The notes: generated by a model not told the origin, from the sequence alone. A stretch of DNA of 61,224 nucleotides from Pedobacter borealis DSM 19626 (GCF_000708285.2 NZ_JAUG01000043.1:1-61224), one strand, 5' to 3'. Shown: positions 38,087-48,356, counted from the stretch's first letter. Numbers and translations: made by a program.

Positions 38087-39916
38087 ATGTTTAACAAAAA
38101 ATCAATTTTAAGTTTAGTTTTACTACTAACGTGTATTATGGCAGCGAAGGCGCAGGTAAAAATAGGCTTTGAGGTTTCTTTTAAAGAACCACAGGCACAC
38201 TATGCTGAAGTTCAGATGAATATTTCTGGCTTGGCAAAAGATTATGTAGATGTAAAAATGCCTGTTTGGACACCAGGTTCTTATTTGGTTCGCGAGTTTG
38301 AAAAAAGTGTAGAAGAATTTAAGGCTACTGCAGCAGGTAAAGCCGTAAAAGTTGAAAAAGTAAGGAAAAACACCTGGAGAATTTTTTCAGCCAAGGCTGC
38401 CAATATCCAGGTCAATTACCGTGTTTATGCATTCGAAATCTCGGTGCGTACACCTTTTATCGACGAATCTCATGCTTTCTTATCTCCAACAGGGATTTTT
38501 ATGCATCCTGACGGCATGATCAAATCGCCAAGCACTGTAAAAATTATTCCTTTTAATACCTGGAGTAAAGTTTCTACTGGTTTAACACCTGTTGCTGGAG
38601 CGCAATTCACCTATAAAGCTACCGATTTTGATATTCTTTACGATAGTCCTATTGAAGTGGGTAATCAGGATATTTTTGAATTTACAGCTGCTGGTGTTCG
38701 CCACGAAGTAGCCATGTACGGCGGTGGTAATTACGATAAAGAGAAACTAAAAGTAGATATGGCTAAAATTGTAGAAAAAGAAACTGCAGTTTATGGCGAA
38801 AACCCTAATAAATATTACCTCTTCATTGTTCATAATTTCTTAAAAGGTGGGGGAGGTTTAGAGCATTTAAACTCTACCACTTTAGGCGCTACAAGAAACG
38901 CTTACAATACGGCCGAAGGCTACAAAGGCTTTTTAGGTCTGGTTGCACACGAGTATCACCACCTTTGGAATGTTAAGCGTCTGCGTCCGGTAGCACTAGG
39001 CCCTTTCGATTATGACAACGAAAATTACACCACCAACCTTTGGGTGGCTGAAGGATTTACCTCGTATTACGAAAATAAGTACTTGCATAGAGCAGGTTTT
39101 ACTGATGTAAACGAATTTTTGAAAGATCTGGCTAGCGGTGTGGCTACGGTGTTAAATACCCCTGGCGCTAAATATCAGTCAGCTGCTTCATCTAGTTATG
39201 ATGCATGGATTATTGGCTACCGCCCTAATGAGAATTCAAAAAACAATTCCATTTCTTACTATAATAAAGGAGAAGTGATCGGTATTTTGATGGATCTCGA
39301 AATCATTAACGCTACCAAAGGTGCTAAAAGTTTAGATGATGTAATGAAAGCCATGTATTTGCAGTGCAAAACGTTGAAACGCGGTTATACCGATGCAGAA
39401 TTTAAGGCAATGGTTGAAAAAATATCAGGTATTAGTTTTACTAACTTTTGGGCAAAATATGTTAACGGTGTAGATGATGTAGACTATGTAAAGTATTTCG
39501 CCTATGCAGGTGTAGATGTTTCTACAGAAAATGCAACGCCTGGTAAACCGGTTAGTGGTGCAGCAGTTCAGTTGGCTACTAAAGGTTTAGAAGTAACTTC
39601 GGTTACCAGAAACTCAGCAGCTTGGGTAAGTGGTTTAAATGTTAACGATGTAATTGTACTGATTGATGGCGTATCATTAAGTGATGTATTGAAAAATGTG
39701 AAATTAAAAGAACCGAAATTTTCGCTGGATATTTTACCCATCATTACCGATAAAAAAATTGGCGATCAGCTAACGGTTAAAGTAATCCGCGATGGGCTTG
39801 AAAAAGAAATTTCTTTAAGCTTGAAAGAAAATCCAAGTGTACGCTTAAAAGCAACCGTAAACGAAAATGCAACACCAGCTCAAAAAGCTGTGTTAAAAAA
39901 ATGGACAGGCGTTTAG
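38087..39916 (+). CDS. M61-family (glycyl aminopeptidase-like) metallopeptidase with PDZ domain
   Basis: From the ATG at 38087 this is a 609-residue protein with a signal peptide ending MAAKAQ; the upstream in-frame TTG at 38060 overlaps the -7 promoter box and is rejected. The N-terminal beta domain (about 20-190) includes VDVKMPVWTPGSYLVREFEK. The zinc site is H288-E289-x-x-H292 (HEYHHLWNVKRLRP) with third ligand E322 in WVAEGFTSYYE, as in M61 peptidases. A PDZ domain near residues 500-580 includes GLEVTSVTRNSAAWVSGLNVNDVIVLIDG. It probably trims peptides in the periplasm. It is monocistronic, followed by a terminator. Confidence 0.93.
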   Translation: MFNKKSILSLVLLLTCIMAAKAQVKIGFEVSFKEPQAHYAEVQMNISGLAKDYVDVKMPVWTPGSYLVREFEKSVEEFKATAAGKAVKVEKVRKNTWRIFSAKAANIQVNYRVYAFEISVRTPFIDESHAFLSPTGIFMHPDGMIKSPSTVKIIPFNTWSKVSTGLTPVAGAQFTYKATDFDILYDSPIEVGNQDIFEFTAAGVRHEVAMYGGGNYDKEKLKVDMAKIVEKETAVYGENPNKYYLFIVHNFLKGGGGLEHLNSTTLGATRNAYNTAEGYKGFLGLVAHEYHHLWNVKRLRPVALGPFDYDNENYTTNLWVAEGFTSYYENKYLHRAGFTDVNEFLKDLASGVATVLNTPGAKYQSAASSSYDAWIIGYRPNENSKNNSISYYNKGEVIGILMDLEIINATKGAKSLDDVMKAMYLQCKTLKRGYTDAEFKAMVEKISGISFTNFWAKYVNGVDDVDYVKYFAYAGVDVSTENATPGKPVSGAAVQLATKGLEVTSVTRNSAAWVSGLNVNDVIVLIDGVSLSDVLKNVKLKEPKFSLDILPIITDKKIGDQLTVKVIRDGLEKEISLSLKENPSVRLKATVNENATPAQKAVLKKWTGV

Positions 39917-39966
39917 GCAGTTCGCAGTTAAAAGTTTTCAATTTGCAGTTGATTTTAAAACTCCAT

Positions 39967-40004
39967 AAAAAATCCCGTAAGATTAATTTCCTACGGGATT
40001 TTTT
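39967..40004. terminator. bidirectional terminator between M61 and outer-membrane protein genes
   Basis: ATCCCGTA (39972-39979) pairs with TACGGGAT (39992-39999); a run of A precedes and a run of T follows, so the structure can terminate both the plus-strand M61 gene and the convergent minus-strand gene at 40078. Confidence 0.8.
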
Positions 40005-40077
40005 ATGCCTCTATACTTTTGCTTTAGTCTCTGGACTTTTAGCTTTAGTCTTTCAGCGCTCAGCGCCATGCGCTTGC

Positions 40078-40551
40078 CTAGAAAGTAAAACGAACACCTA
40101 AGCCCACATCACCACTGTAAAAATCAGTATCTGGTGTCAATCTTAAAGTAGGAATCCAATCTAATGATAAGTTAATTGGAGCGCCTTTAAATTTATAATC
40201 TAAACCTAAAACACCGTTTAAACCTAAATACACATCGCCATCAAAACCTTTAACTTTCATTGAACCTACACTTGCACCACCACCATAGTACCAATTTAAT
40301 CCCTCTGCGCCTTTAATTGGGTTATAAACTTCATATAAACCAGTTAACTGAACGTAATTAACACCACCAGAGCTCCTGAAATTACCAATTAGCTCCAACA
40401 TTGCGCCTTTATTTAGGCCAGTTTTAAAAGAAACACCGTTGTAACTTCCAAAACGACCACCAATTGCGTTTTTGTAATTCTGCGCTTGAACGTTTGTTGT
40501 AGTAAGGGCAAACAATGCAATGCATCCTAAAATTGTAAATAACTTTTTCAT
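40078..40551 (-). CDS. small outer-membrane beta-barrel protein, function unknown
   Basis: This 157-residue protein has a signal peptide ending NVQAQ (about 1-23). The mature part is made of short alternating strands rich in Gly and aromatic residues (AIGGRFGSYNGVSFKTG, YVQLTGLYEVYN, WYYGGGASVG) and ends GLGVRFTF, with the terminal Phe expected of an outer-membrane barrel. Eight strands would fit its length. No ligand or enzyme motif is seen. It is divergent from the acyl-CoA synthetase gene across a 253-base gap and is probably a single-gene unit. Confidence 0.8.
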   Translation of the reverse strand: MKKLFTILGCIALFALTTTNVQAQNYKNAIGGRFGSYNGVSFKTGLNKGAMLELIGNFRSSGGVNYVQLTGLYEVYNPIKGAEGLNWYYGGGASVGSMKVKGFDGDVYLGLNGVLGLDYKFKGAPINLSLDWIPTLRLTPDTDFYSGDVGLGVRFTF

Positions 40552-40804
40552 AATTTAAATGTTTTGTAAATAATTATCTGCTTAACAACTTTAATGCCGT
40601 TTATGTTTTTTTGGTAAAAATCAATAAGGATAAAAAACAATGCTTGCATAGTAATTTTCTAATCACTAAGTTTATTTAAATATTTTTTACGAAAAGTAAA
40701 TACAGCGTTTTATTAACTACGAGGTATTATTTTCATTAAAAAGGCATATAGATGTTAATCTTTATGTTTGATTTTTTAACTTAACCAAATAATAAACAAT
40801 TCAT

Positions 40805-42580
40805 ATGGCGGCAGAAATTAAACGGGTTTTTGATCTTTTGAAATATAGCCTCGAAAATCCTAAGCAGGAATTCATCAGCGGAAAAATTAACGGAAAATGG
40901 ATAAATTATAGTACAGCCGATTTTTGTACTGCCGTAGATAACCTAAGCCGCGGATTAATTAAGCAAGGCATAGGCAAAGGAGGTAGGGTTGCTGTAATGT
41001 CGCACAACCGACCTGAGTGGAATATTGCTGATTTTGCAGCCAACCAGATCGGTGCCTATCAGATTCCCTTGTATCCAACCCTGGCCGAGCACGATATCCA
41101 GTTTATCTTAAAAGATGCAGAAATCGCCATTATTTTTGTAGCCGATGAAGATTTGTATAAGAAAATTAAGCCTTGTGCTGATGCGATAAACCCAGCCATT
41201 AAGATTTATAGTTTTAATGAAATTACTGAAGCCGAAAACTGGAATACATTAATTGAATTGGGCAAAGCGAGTTCAGATATTGATTTGGAAGAATATCGTG
41301 CTAATGTTGCAGCCGAAGATATTTTAACCTTAATTTATACATCTGGAACTACGGGCACGCCAAAAGGTGTAATGCTAACGCATCATAACCTGGTTGCAAA
41401 TTTTGTTAACTCAGCGGTGGTGATACCCGAAGGCGTTAAAAAAGGCTTAAGCTTTTTACCGCTTTCGCACATTTTCGAGCGGATGATCATTTATTTATAC
41501 CTGTTTAATTATACTGGAGTTTATTATGCCGAAAGCATGGAAACCATTGTAGCCGATATTCAGCATGTAAAACCCAATGTGTTCTCTACCGTTCCAAGGC
41601 TTCTCGAAAAAGTGTACGATAAGATAATGGAGAAAGGGAAAGCATTAACGGGGATTAAAAAAGGGATTTTCTTCTGGTCGGTAGCTTTAGCCGAAAAGTA
41701 TAAAATTGATGCAGGTGCCTGGTATAACTTCAAACTGGGGATTGCCCGTAAACTGGTTTTCAAAAAATGGCAGGAAGCTTTAGGCGGTGAAATTGTAGTG
41801 ATTGTATCAGGTGGAGCGGCACTGAATCCGCGTTTGGCCAGAATTTTCTGGGCGGCTGGTATGCCTGTTTTTGAAGGATACGGACTAACTGAAACTTCAC
41901 CTGTAATTACGGTTAATCATTTCGGCGGAACCATGTTCGGCACCGTTGGTGAAGTAATTAAAGGTGTGGAAGTTAAAATAGCGCAGGATGGCGAAGTTTT
42001 AACCAGAGGACACCAGGTAATGAAAGGTTATTACAACCGACCTGATTTAACCGATGAGGCGGTAGATAAAGAGGGATGGTTCCATACCGGAGATATTGGA
42101 GAACTGGTTGATGGTCGCTTTTTAAAAATTACAGACCGTAAAAAAGAAATGTTTAAAACAGCAGGTGGTAAATACGTTGCTCCACAAATGCTGGAGAATA
42201 AATACAAAGAATCGATTTTTATCGAACAGATTATGGTTTTGGGTGAAAATAGAAAATTCCCTTCTGCACTGATTGTTCCAAATTTCGAAACCTTAAAAAC
42301 CTGGGCTGGAAGAAAAGGCATTACTTTTACCTCGAACGAAGAGATTATTAAAAACGAACAGGTACTCACTAAGTATAACGAGGTTATCGAAGCGGCAAAT
42401 GTAGGTTTTGGTAAATGGGAGCAGGTAAAAAGATTTGCGCTGTTACCAAAAGAGTGGAGCATAGATGGAGGAGAGCTTACCCCAAAATTAAGCTTGAAAA
42501 GAAAAGTGATTACCGAAAAAAACAACGAAGTAATCGAAAAAATATATAAAGATGCAGAAAACTATAAAGCCCCTCAATAA
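40805..42580 (+). CDS. long-chain fatty acid-CoA ligase (AMP-forming)
   Basis: This 591-residue cytosolic adenylating enzyme activates fatty acids to acyl-CoA. The AMP-binding P-loop is YTSGTTGTPKG from residue 178; further motifs are EGYGLTETSPVITVN, the GWFHTGDIGEL hinge motif and KEMFKTAGGKYVAPQ. It resembles FAA1/FadD15-type long-chain ligases. TATGTTTG at 40763-40770 is a possible -7 box. It could feed the beta-oxidation genes about 9.5 kb downstream but is not part of that operon. Its last 29 bases overlap the start of the gamma-glutamyltransferase gene in another frame. Confidence 0.94.
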   Translation: MAAEIKRVFDLLKYSLENPKQEFISGKINGKWINYSTADFCTAVDNLSRGLIKQGIGKGGRVAVMSHNRPEWNIADFAANQIGAYQIPLYPTLAEHDIQFILKDAEIAIIFVADEDLYKKIKPCADAINPAIKIYSFNEITEAENWNTLIELGKASSDIDLEEYRANVAAEDILTLIYTSGTTGTPKGVMLTHHNLVANFVNSAVVIPEGVKKGLSFLPLSHIFERMIIYLYLFNYTGVYYAESMETIVADIQHVKPNVFSTVPRLLEKVYDKIMEKGKALTGIKKGIFFWSVALAEKYKIDAGAWYNFKLGIARKLVFKKWQEALGGEIVVIVSGGAALNPRLARIFWAAGMPVFEGYGLTETSPVITVNHFGGTMFGTVGEVIKGVEVKIAQDGEVLTRGHQVMKGYYNRPDLTDEAVDKEGWFHTGDIGELVDGRFLKITDRKKEMFKTAGGKYVAPQMLENKYKESIFIEQIMVLGENRKFPSALIVPNFETLKTWAGRKGITFTSNEEIIKNEQVLTKYNEVIEAANVGFGKWEQVKRFALLPKEWSIDGGELTPKLSLKRKVITEKNNEVIEKIYKDAENYKAPQ

Positions 42581-44273
42581 CATTAAAAAATCGTTAATAT
42601 ACCTAAGCGTTGTGCTGTTGTTGGCTGGTTGTGTAACCGGGCAATTGGGTAAAAACAACAGTGGCGAATATAAAAATGGGATGGTGGTTTCTGCCCATCC
42701 AGAAGCATCGCAAGTAGGTATAGATATTTTAAAAAAAGGTGGGAATGCGGTTGATGCAGCTGTTGCTGTTCAGTTTGCACTTGCTGTGGTTTATCCAAAT
42801 GCGGGAAATATAGGTGGGGGCGGTTTTATGGTGTGCCGCGGTGCAAACGGCGAAATAAATGCTTTAGATTTTAGAGAAAAAGCAGCTGCGGCAGCCAGCA
42901 GAGATATGTATCTCGATTCGACCGGCAATCCAATTGTAGATAAAAGTTTATATGGGCATTTAGCCGCTGGCGTACCAGGATCAGTAGATGGTATGGTAGA
43001 GGCACACAAAAAATATGGGAAACTTTCTTGGGCACAGGTGTTACAACCGGCAATAAATTTGGCGCAAGATGGTTTCAAAATTACCAAGCGGCAGGCAAGC
43101 GAATTGAATGGTTTGCATAGAAAGTTTATGGATTTTAATCCAGATGGAACGGCCTTCGTAAATTTAGAAAGTACCTGGCAGGAAAATGATCTTCTGGTTC
43201 AAAAAGAGCTTGGCAATACGCTAAAACTGATCCAGGAAAAAGGTAGGGAAGGTTTTTATGAAGGTGCTGTAGCCGATTCGCTTGTGGCTGAAATGCAACG
43301 AGGCCATGGACTTATTACAAAAGAAGATTTAAAAAATTATCACGCCACCTGGCGTAAACCCATAACAGGCAACTATAGAGACTATAAGGTTATTACCATG
43401 CCACCAACTTCAAGTGGAGGTATTGCCCTGATTCAATTGCTGCAAAGTGTAGAAAATTTTCCATTAAAAAAGTGGGGGCATAATGCAGACTCTACAGTTC
43501 AGGTAATTGTAGAAGCCGAAAGAAGAGTGTATGCCGATCGGGCAACACATCTAGGCGACCCTGATTTTTACGCTGTTCCACAACAACAAATGTTGAGCGC
43601 CGATTATAATAAAAAACGCATGGCAAACTTTAACTGGGCAGCAGCAACACCAAGCAGCGCTGTTTTGGCCGGTGAAATAAAAGGGGCAGAACACGAAGAG
43701 ACCACACATTTCTCTATTGTAGACCGCGATGGAAATGCTGTTTCGATTACCACTACCTTAAATGGTTCTTACGGATCGTTAGTTGCTGTAAAAGGAGCCG
43801 GGTTTCTGTTGAATAACGAAATGGACGACTTTTCTGTTAAACCTGGCGCACCTAACATGTACGGTTTAGTTGGTGGCGAAGCCAATGCAATTGCACCCAA
43901 TAAACGAATGTTAAGCTCTATGACACCGAGTATTGTAGAGAAAGATGGAAAATTATTTATGGTGGTGGGTACTCCAGGCGGTTCAACCATCATCACATCC
44001 GTATTTCAAACCATTATAAATGTAATCGATTTTGATATGTCGATGCAGTCGGCTGTGGCTGCTAAAAAGTTTCATCACCAATGGTTACCAGATGAAGTAT
44101 ATATCGAAAAAGATGCCATCGATAGTTTAACCCTCGAAAAATTAAAAGCAAAAGGCTATAAAGTTGTACCGAGAGGTGCGATTGGCAGGGTTGATGCCAT
44201 CTTAAAAACTAAATGGGGCAATTATCAGGGCGGTGCCGACCCAAGGGGGGATGATAAGGCCATTGGCTGGTAG
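42552..44273 (+). CDS. ggt: gamma-glutamyltransferase (lipoprotein)
   Basis: This 573-residue enzyme hydrolyses or transfers the gamma-glutamyl group of glutathione and related peptides. It has a lipoprotein signal (VVLLLAGC) rather than a soluble one, so it is anchored at a membrane. The autoprocessing site is recognised as EE-TTHFS, with the nucleophile T384 becoming the N-terminus of the small subunit, followed by IVDRDGNAVSITTTLNGSYGS. MTPSIVEKDGKLFMVVGTPGGS contains the glutamate-binding Gly-Gly-Ser. The only suitable start is the ATG at 42552, inside the acyl-CoA ligase gene (29-base overlap in another frame), which suggests translational coupling. Confidence 0.95.
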   Translation: MQKTIKPLNNIKKSLIYLSVVLLLAGCVTGQLGKNNSGEYKNGMVVSAHPEASQVGIDILKKGGNAVDAAVAVQFALAVVYPNAGNIGGGGFMVCRGANGEINALDFREKAAAAASRDMYLDSTGNPIVDKSLYGHLAAGVPGSVDGMVEAHKKYGKLSWAQVLQPAINLAQDGFKITKRQASELNGLHRKFMDFNPDGTAFVNLESTWQENDLLVQKELGNTLKLIQEKGREGFYEGAVADSLVAEMQRGHGLITKEDLKNYHATWRKPITGNYRDYKVITMPPTSSGGIALIQLLQSVENFPLKKWGHNADSTVQVIVEAERRVYADRATHLGDPDFYAVPQQQMLSADYNKKRMANFNWAAATPSSAVLAGEIKGAEHEETTHFSIVDRDGNAVSITTTLNGSYGSLVAVKGAGFLLNNEMDDFSVKPGAPNMYGLVGGEANAIAPNKRMLSSMTPSIVEKDGKLFMVVGTPGGSTIITSVFQTIINVIDFDMSMQSAVAAKKFHHQWLPDEVYIEKDAIDSLTLEKLKAKGYKVVPRGAIGRVDAILKTKWGNYQGGADPRGDDKAIGW

Positions 44274-44659
44274 CAATTTCTCACATCTATTTTTTATCTT
44301 AACACTAGTCAATCTTTTGCAATTCAATTTTTGTGTGGTTTAAAATTTAAAGAGATGAAAAAGTGCATATTTAATCTTGCGACTATGTTCTATTGCATTG
44401 CCCCAGGTAAATAGCCCAAATTGAAGCGGCATACTTTTTTGCCGTTAAGGCAAAAAAGATATAGCGGAAAAGTTGGACTACCATTAATCATCTCAAAGGC
44501 ATTGCGCTCCAAAAAACATTAAAACCTCTATTCTTGATTCGCATTTGCTAGCCTATAGATCAACAACCAATATCTTCAATAAGTTACACAGGCACCCTGC
44601 TACAAATATTTAGCGGTTTAGCTATATTGCGTTAGCTAATCAAACATGCCCCAATCGCT
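44274..44659. other. gap with one hairpin, no gene
   Basis: No gene is seen in these 386 bases. A perfect 10-base stem, CTTTTTTGCC (44434-44443) with GGCAAAAAAG (44449-44458) and loop GTTAA, lies about 160 bases after the ggt stop. It is not followed by a T-run but could still end the fadD-ggt transcript. Confidence 0.45.
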
Positions 44660-46369
44660 ATGCGCAAACTATTTTCGCTGTTTTTATTTCTAACAGTTAC
44701 CCTACAATTACACGCTCAAACTAATGAAGCCAGCCTGGTGAGTCCACTGATTAATCAATATCAATCAGACGAGACCATGTTAAACCGTAAATATACGCTC
44801 AAGCGATCGGAGGAATACTTTAAGCGGATGGAACGCTTTTATACTGAATGGCAAAAACAATTAAAGGCATTGCCTTTTAACAAGCTAACTGTAAATGAAA
44901 GGGTAGATTATATTTTGCTTAAACGCGATATCAGATCAGATTCGGCAAGTTTGCAACAGCACTACGCCGAATTTAGAAACAGCATTTTTACTTTACCCTT
45001 TGCCAAAATATTGTTGGATTTTGAAGCAAAGCGAAGAATTGGCCAGCAACAAGATGGTAAAATTACCAAAGAACAATTCGAACAACTGAAAGAAGCTATT
45101 CAGAAAACCACAAAAGCAGTAGAAAACAAAGACCTAGCAGTTACGCCAGTACAGGCTTCTTGGGCGCAGGAAACCGTTAATCAATACATGGCTGTATTTA
45201 CCGAAGCTTATCAGTTTTATGATGGCTACGATCCGCAATTCACCAAAGCCACCAAAGCAGTTTATCCCGATGTAGTAGATGCCGCAAAGGATTATGCTGC
45301 TGCACTGGGTAAAATAGCTAAACCGTCAAATGCCAAAGACGATGGAAGTGGCATTATTGGCAATCCGATAGGAGGAACAGCTTTATTAAGCAGCTTAAAG
45401 GATGAGATGATTGCTTATGCCCCTGAGCAGATTGAGGCCATTGCCATGAGAGAATTTGCCTGGTGTGATGCCGAAATGCTCAAAGCCTCGCAACAAATGG
45501 GCTTTGGTAACGAATGGAAAAAAGCACTGGAAAAAGTAAAAACAGATTATCCTGACTTGGGGAAACAGCCCGAACTGGTTTATGAACTGGCCAATGAAGC
45601 CATAAATTTTGTAGAGACAAATAAACTCATCGCCATTCCAGCCCTGGCCAAAGAAGGCTGGCGGATGCGCATGCTAAGTCCGAAGGAACAATTGTTTGCG
45701 CCGTTTTTCCTGGGTGGTGAATCCGTATTAATAGCCTACCCAACAGAAGACATGACCGAGGATGCCAAAATGATGACCTTGCGTGGCAATAACAGGCATT
45801 TTTCCAGAGCTGTAGTTTTTCATGAACTTATTCCCGGGCATAACCTTCAACATTTTATGCAAAGCCGCTACAAACCTTACCGTAAGGTTTTTGGTACGCC
45901 TTTCTGGACGGAAGGCTGGTCGCTGTATTGGGAGATGTTGCTGTGGGACCAGAATTTTGCAAAATCTCCGGAAGATAAAATTGGAATGCTTTTTTGGCGC
46001 ATGCACCGTTGTGCGCGTATCATTTTTTCAATGAACTACCATTTAGGCAAATGGACACCTCAGCAGTGTATCGATTTTTTGGTAGATCGTGTTGGTTTCG
46101 AGCGTGCTAACGCAGAAGCAGAGGTACGTAGATCGTTTACCGGAGGTTATGGGCCGCTATATCAAATTGGGTATATGTTAGGCGGATTACAGTTTAGGGC
46201 ATTGCACAAAGAGTTGGTACAAAGCGGTAAAATGACCAACATTCAGTTTCACAATCACATATTGCACGAAAACAATATGCCGGTAGAAATGGTAAGGGCC
46301 TTATTAACCAATCAGCAATTGCCAGAAAATTTCAGTACCCGTTGGAAATTTGCCGGCGATATTAAATAG
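44660..46369 (+). CDS. secreted DUF885-family protein, putative metallopeptidase
   Basis: This 569-residue protein has a signal peptide ending LHAQ (about 1-20) and the DUF885 pattern throughout: helical N-terminal half, then FHELIPGHNLQHFMQ with H388, E389 and H394, and FWTEGWSLYWEMLLW, followed by SFTGGYGPLYQIGYMLGG. The His/Glu arrangement suggests a zinc peptidase (HExxxGH), in line with gluzincin-like relatives of this family, but activity has been shown for few members. It is probably periplasmic. It is monocistronic, flanked by gaps of about 390 and 410 bases. Confidence 0.85.
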   Translation: MRKLFSLFLFLTVTLQLHAQTNEASLVSPLINQYQSDETMLNRKYTLKRSEEYFKRMERFYTEWQKQLKALPFNKLTVNERVDYILLKRDIRSDSASLQQHYAEFRNSIFTLPFAKILLDFEAKRRIGQQQDGKITKEQFEQLKEAIQKTTKAVENKDLAVTPVQASWAQETVNQYMAVFTEAYQFYDGYDPQFTKATKAVYPDVVDAAKDYAAALGKIAKPSNAKDDGSGIIGNPIGGTALLSSLKDEMIAYAPEQIEAIAMREFAWCDAEMLKASQQMGFGNEWKKALEKVKTDYPDLGKQPELVYELANEAINFVETNKLIAIPALAKEGWRMRMLSPKEQLFAPFFLGGESVLIAYPTEDMTEDAKMMTLRGNNRHFSRAVVFHELIPGHNLQHFMQSRYKPYRKVFGTPFWTEGWSLYWEMLLWDQNFAKSPEDKIGMLFWRMHRCARIIFSMNYHLGKWTPQQCIDFLVDRVGFERANAEAEVRRSFTGGYGPLYQIGYMLGGLQFRALHKELVQSGKMTNIQFHNHILHENNMPVEMVRALLTNQQLPENFSTRWKFAGDIK

Positions 46370-46778
46370 TGTACAATATTGTGGCGGATGTGCTTATAAC
46401 ATGGGGCGATAGATGATCAAAAAAAGGGATTGATAAAATATTTATTCGTGATTCGCAGGAAGGGTTTACCCAACTTGATGAATTGACATTGATTTATTTT
46501 AACAAGATGGATACTGCCGATTCCTGCCATTCGTAAAATATCCACAGAAAATAGGCTATTGAAGCCTGAAACTAAAGATTTTGATTTTAGAAGATCTGTA
46601 AGGCCTATGCAAATTGAAAGTGCTGCGCTTACTATTTTATAACGTATTTTTTAGTTTATTCGGCGTATTTAACCGACTATTAGTGTTGAAAAGTTGATAA
46701 GTATTTTTACAGGCTTGTGTTTTTGGTATGGCTATTGTAATACTTGGGCAACGCTTATTCAACGTTAATAGAAAATTT
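46370..46778. other. gap without a gene
   Basis: No open frame of convincing composition is present in these 409 bases, apart from an upstream in-frame extension of the next gene from 46728. No clear Bacteroidota promoter pair was recognised; the gap presumably holds the promoter of the OmpA-family gene. Confidence 0.4.
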
Positions 46779-48101
46779 ATGAAATTACAACTATTCAAGA
46801 CACTTCCAGTTGCACTCGCTGGTTTATTCATCGGGTCGGTTGCTTCAGCTCAGGAAAGCCCTGCAACTTCAACAGCAACGTTCAGAACATGGTCTATCGG
46901 TGTAAACGCTGGTGTGCTTACTCCATTATCACCACTAGGTGGAAAAAATGATTTCAGTAATAACAAATCAAGTTTAGGTTATGGCCTTTACATTAAAAAA
47001 CAATTTACACCTTATTTCTCTCTTCGCTTAGATGGAGTTCGTGGTAAATTAAAAGGTGATAATACCGAGCCCTATGAAAGCGGTGTGGTAAACAACTCGC
47101 CAGTAAAAGCTTTCGACACAGAATTATCGTACTCGGGAAGTTTGAATGCTGTAGTAAACATGTTCAATATCGATATGTTTAAAAAAGAGAACACTTTGCA
47201 GCTTTATGCTTCAGCTGGTGCGGGTATTGCAGGTTATAAACCAACTATTACAACTGCATCGGGAACTTCTTTATATGCTGGCGACAAAAACATCCAAGAA
47301 TTAATTATTCCAGTAGGTGTGGGTGCTAAATTTAAAATTTCTGATGCGGTTAACTTGGATCTAGGTTGGACGATCAACTTTGTTGATGGTGATAACGTAG
47401 ATGGCTATTACAGAGGTGGAAACGATAAATATAACTATGCTTACGCTGGTTTAGAGTTTGCCTTAGGTAGCGGAAAACAATTGGCTTTCCACAATCCGGT
47501 AGCTTTAACTTATGATGAAGCGTTAAAAGCAAAACAAACTGCAGAGGGTTTGAAATCTGATTTAGATGCTCAAAAAGCTGAAAATGCAAAACTACGTTCA
47601 GAAATGAACGACATCTTGAAAGATACAGATGGTGACGGTGTTGCAGATAAATTGGATAAATGTCCTGATACACCAGCAGGAACTGTTGTTGATGGTTCTG
47701 GTTGTCCGTTAAAAACTCCAGAAAAGGTTGTAGAGAAAGTAATCGTAACAGAAGAAGATCGTAAAGTTGTTAACGAAGCGATTAAAAACTTAGAGTTCGA
47801 TTTAGGTAAAGCAACCATCCGTTCTAAATCTTATGCTTCTTTAAACAGAGTTGCGGCATTATTAATCCAGAAAAACTTTAGCTTAAAATTAGCTGGCCAC
47901 ACAGATAATACAGGTTCAAAAGAATTAAACTTGCGTTTATCGAAAGATAGAGCAGAATCTGTAAAAGCTTATTTAGTTTCTCAAGGTGCAAATGCATCAC
48001 GTATTGAGGCTACAGGTTATGGTATGGGTCAACCAATTGCTACTAATAAAACTGCAAAAGGCCGTCAACAAAACCGTCGTGTAGAGTTTACCCTTTACTA
48101 G
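46779..48101 (+). CDS. OmpA-family outer-membrane protein with calcium-binding repeats
   Basis: From the ATG at 46779 the protein has 440 residues and a signal peptide ending SVASAQ; the in-frame ATG at 46728 would place 17 non-signal-like residues in front and is rejected. Residues about 28-230 form a beta-barrel. A coiled stretch (KAKQTAEGLKSDLDAQKAENAKLRSEMND) and one thrombospondin-type-3 calcium motif (DTDGDGVADKLDKCPDT) link to the C-terminal OmpA domain with LAGHTDNTGSKELNLRLSKDRA and GQPIATNKTAKGRQQNRRV. The domain binds peptidoglycan, tethering outer membrane to cell wall. A strong terminator follows. Abundant expression would be expected for this type of protein. Confidence 0.94.
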   Translation: MKLQLFKTLPVALAGLFIGSVASAQESPATSTATFRTWSIGVNAGVLTPLSPLGGKNDFSNNKSSLGYGLYIKKQFTPYFSLRLDGVRGKLKGDNTEPYESGVVNNSPVKAFDTELSYSGSLNAVVNMFNIDMFKKENTLQLYASAGAGIAGYKPTITTASGTSLYAGDKNIQELIIPVGVGAKFKISDAVNLDLGWTINFVDGDNVDGYYRGGNDKYNYAYAGLEFALGSGKQLAFHNPVALTYDEALKAKQTAEGLKSDLDAQKAENAKLRSEMNDILKDTDGDGVADKLDKCPDTPAGTVVDGSGCPLKTPEKVVEKVIVTEEDRKVVNEAIKNLEFDLGKATIRSKSYASLNRVAALLIQKNFSLKLAGHTDNTGSKELNLRLSKDRAESVKAYLVSQGANASRIEATGYGMGQPIATNKTAKGRQQNRRVEFTLY

Positions 48102-48120
48102 ACTGTTTTTAATAACATTT

Positions 48121-48152
48121 AAAAAATCCCGATGAAAATCGGGACTTTTTTG
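48121..48152 (+). terminator. intrinsic terminator of the OmpA-family gene
   Basis: TCCCGAT (48127-48133), tetraloop GAAA, ATCGGGA (48138-48144), preceded by six A and followed by CTTTTTT. This is a typical rho-independent terminator 20 bases after the stop. Confidence 0.85.
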
Positions 48153-48206
48153 GTTTAAGAGGTTTTGTCTATGATAGCTGACTACTTTTTGGTTAGTATC
48201 TTAAAA

Positions 48207-48356
48207 GCGAATTTGTCATCCTGAACGCAGTGAAGGATCTTTGTTAGACTAATTTTGGCGCAATAGGCTTCTGGATTAAATACCAGTGGTTCTTATGTTA
48301 AGGATTCTTCACTGCGTTCAGAATGACAGCGTAATAAATATTATTCGAAATTAACT
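48207..48356. repeat. 150-bp palindrome-ended repeat, copy 1
   Basis: The arms are inverted: the left begins GTCATCCTGAACGCAGTGAA, and the right contains TTCACTGCGTTCAGAATGAC. A second copy lies 245 bases downstream with only a handful of substitutions. No coding potential. It is a MITE- or REP-like intergenic element. Confidence 0.75.
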
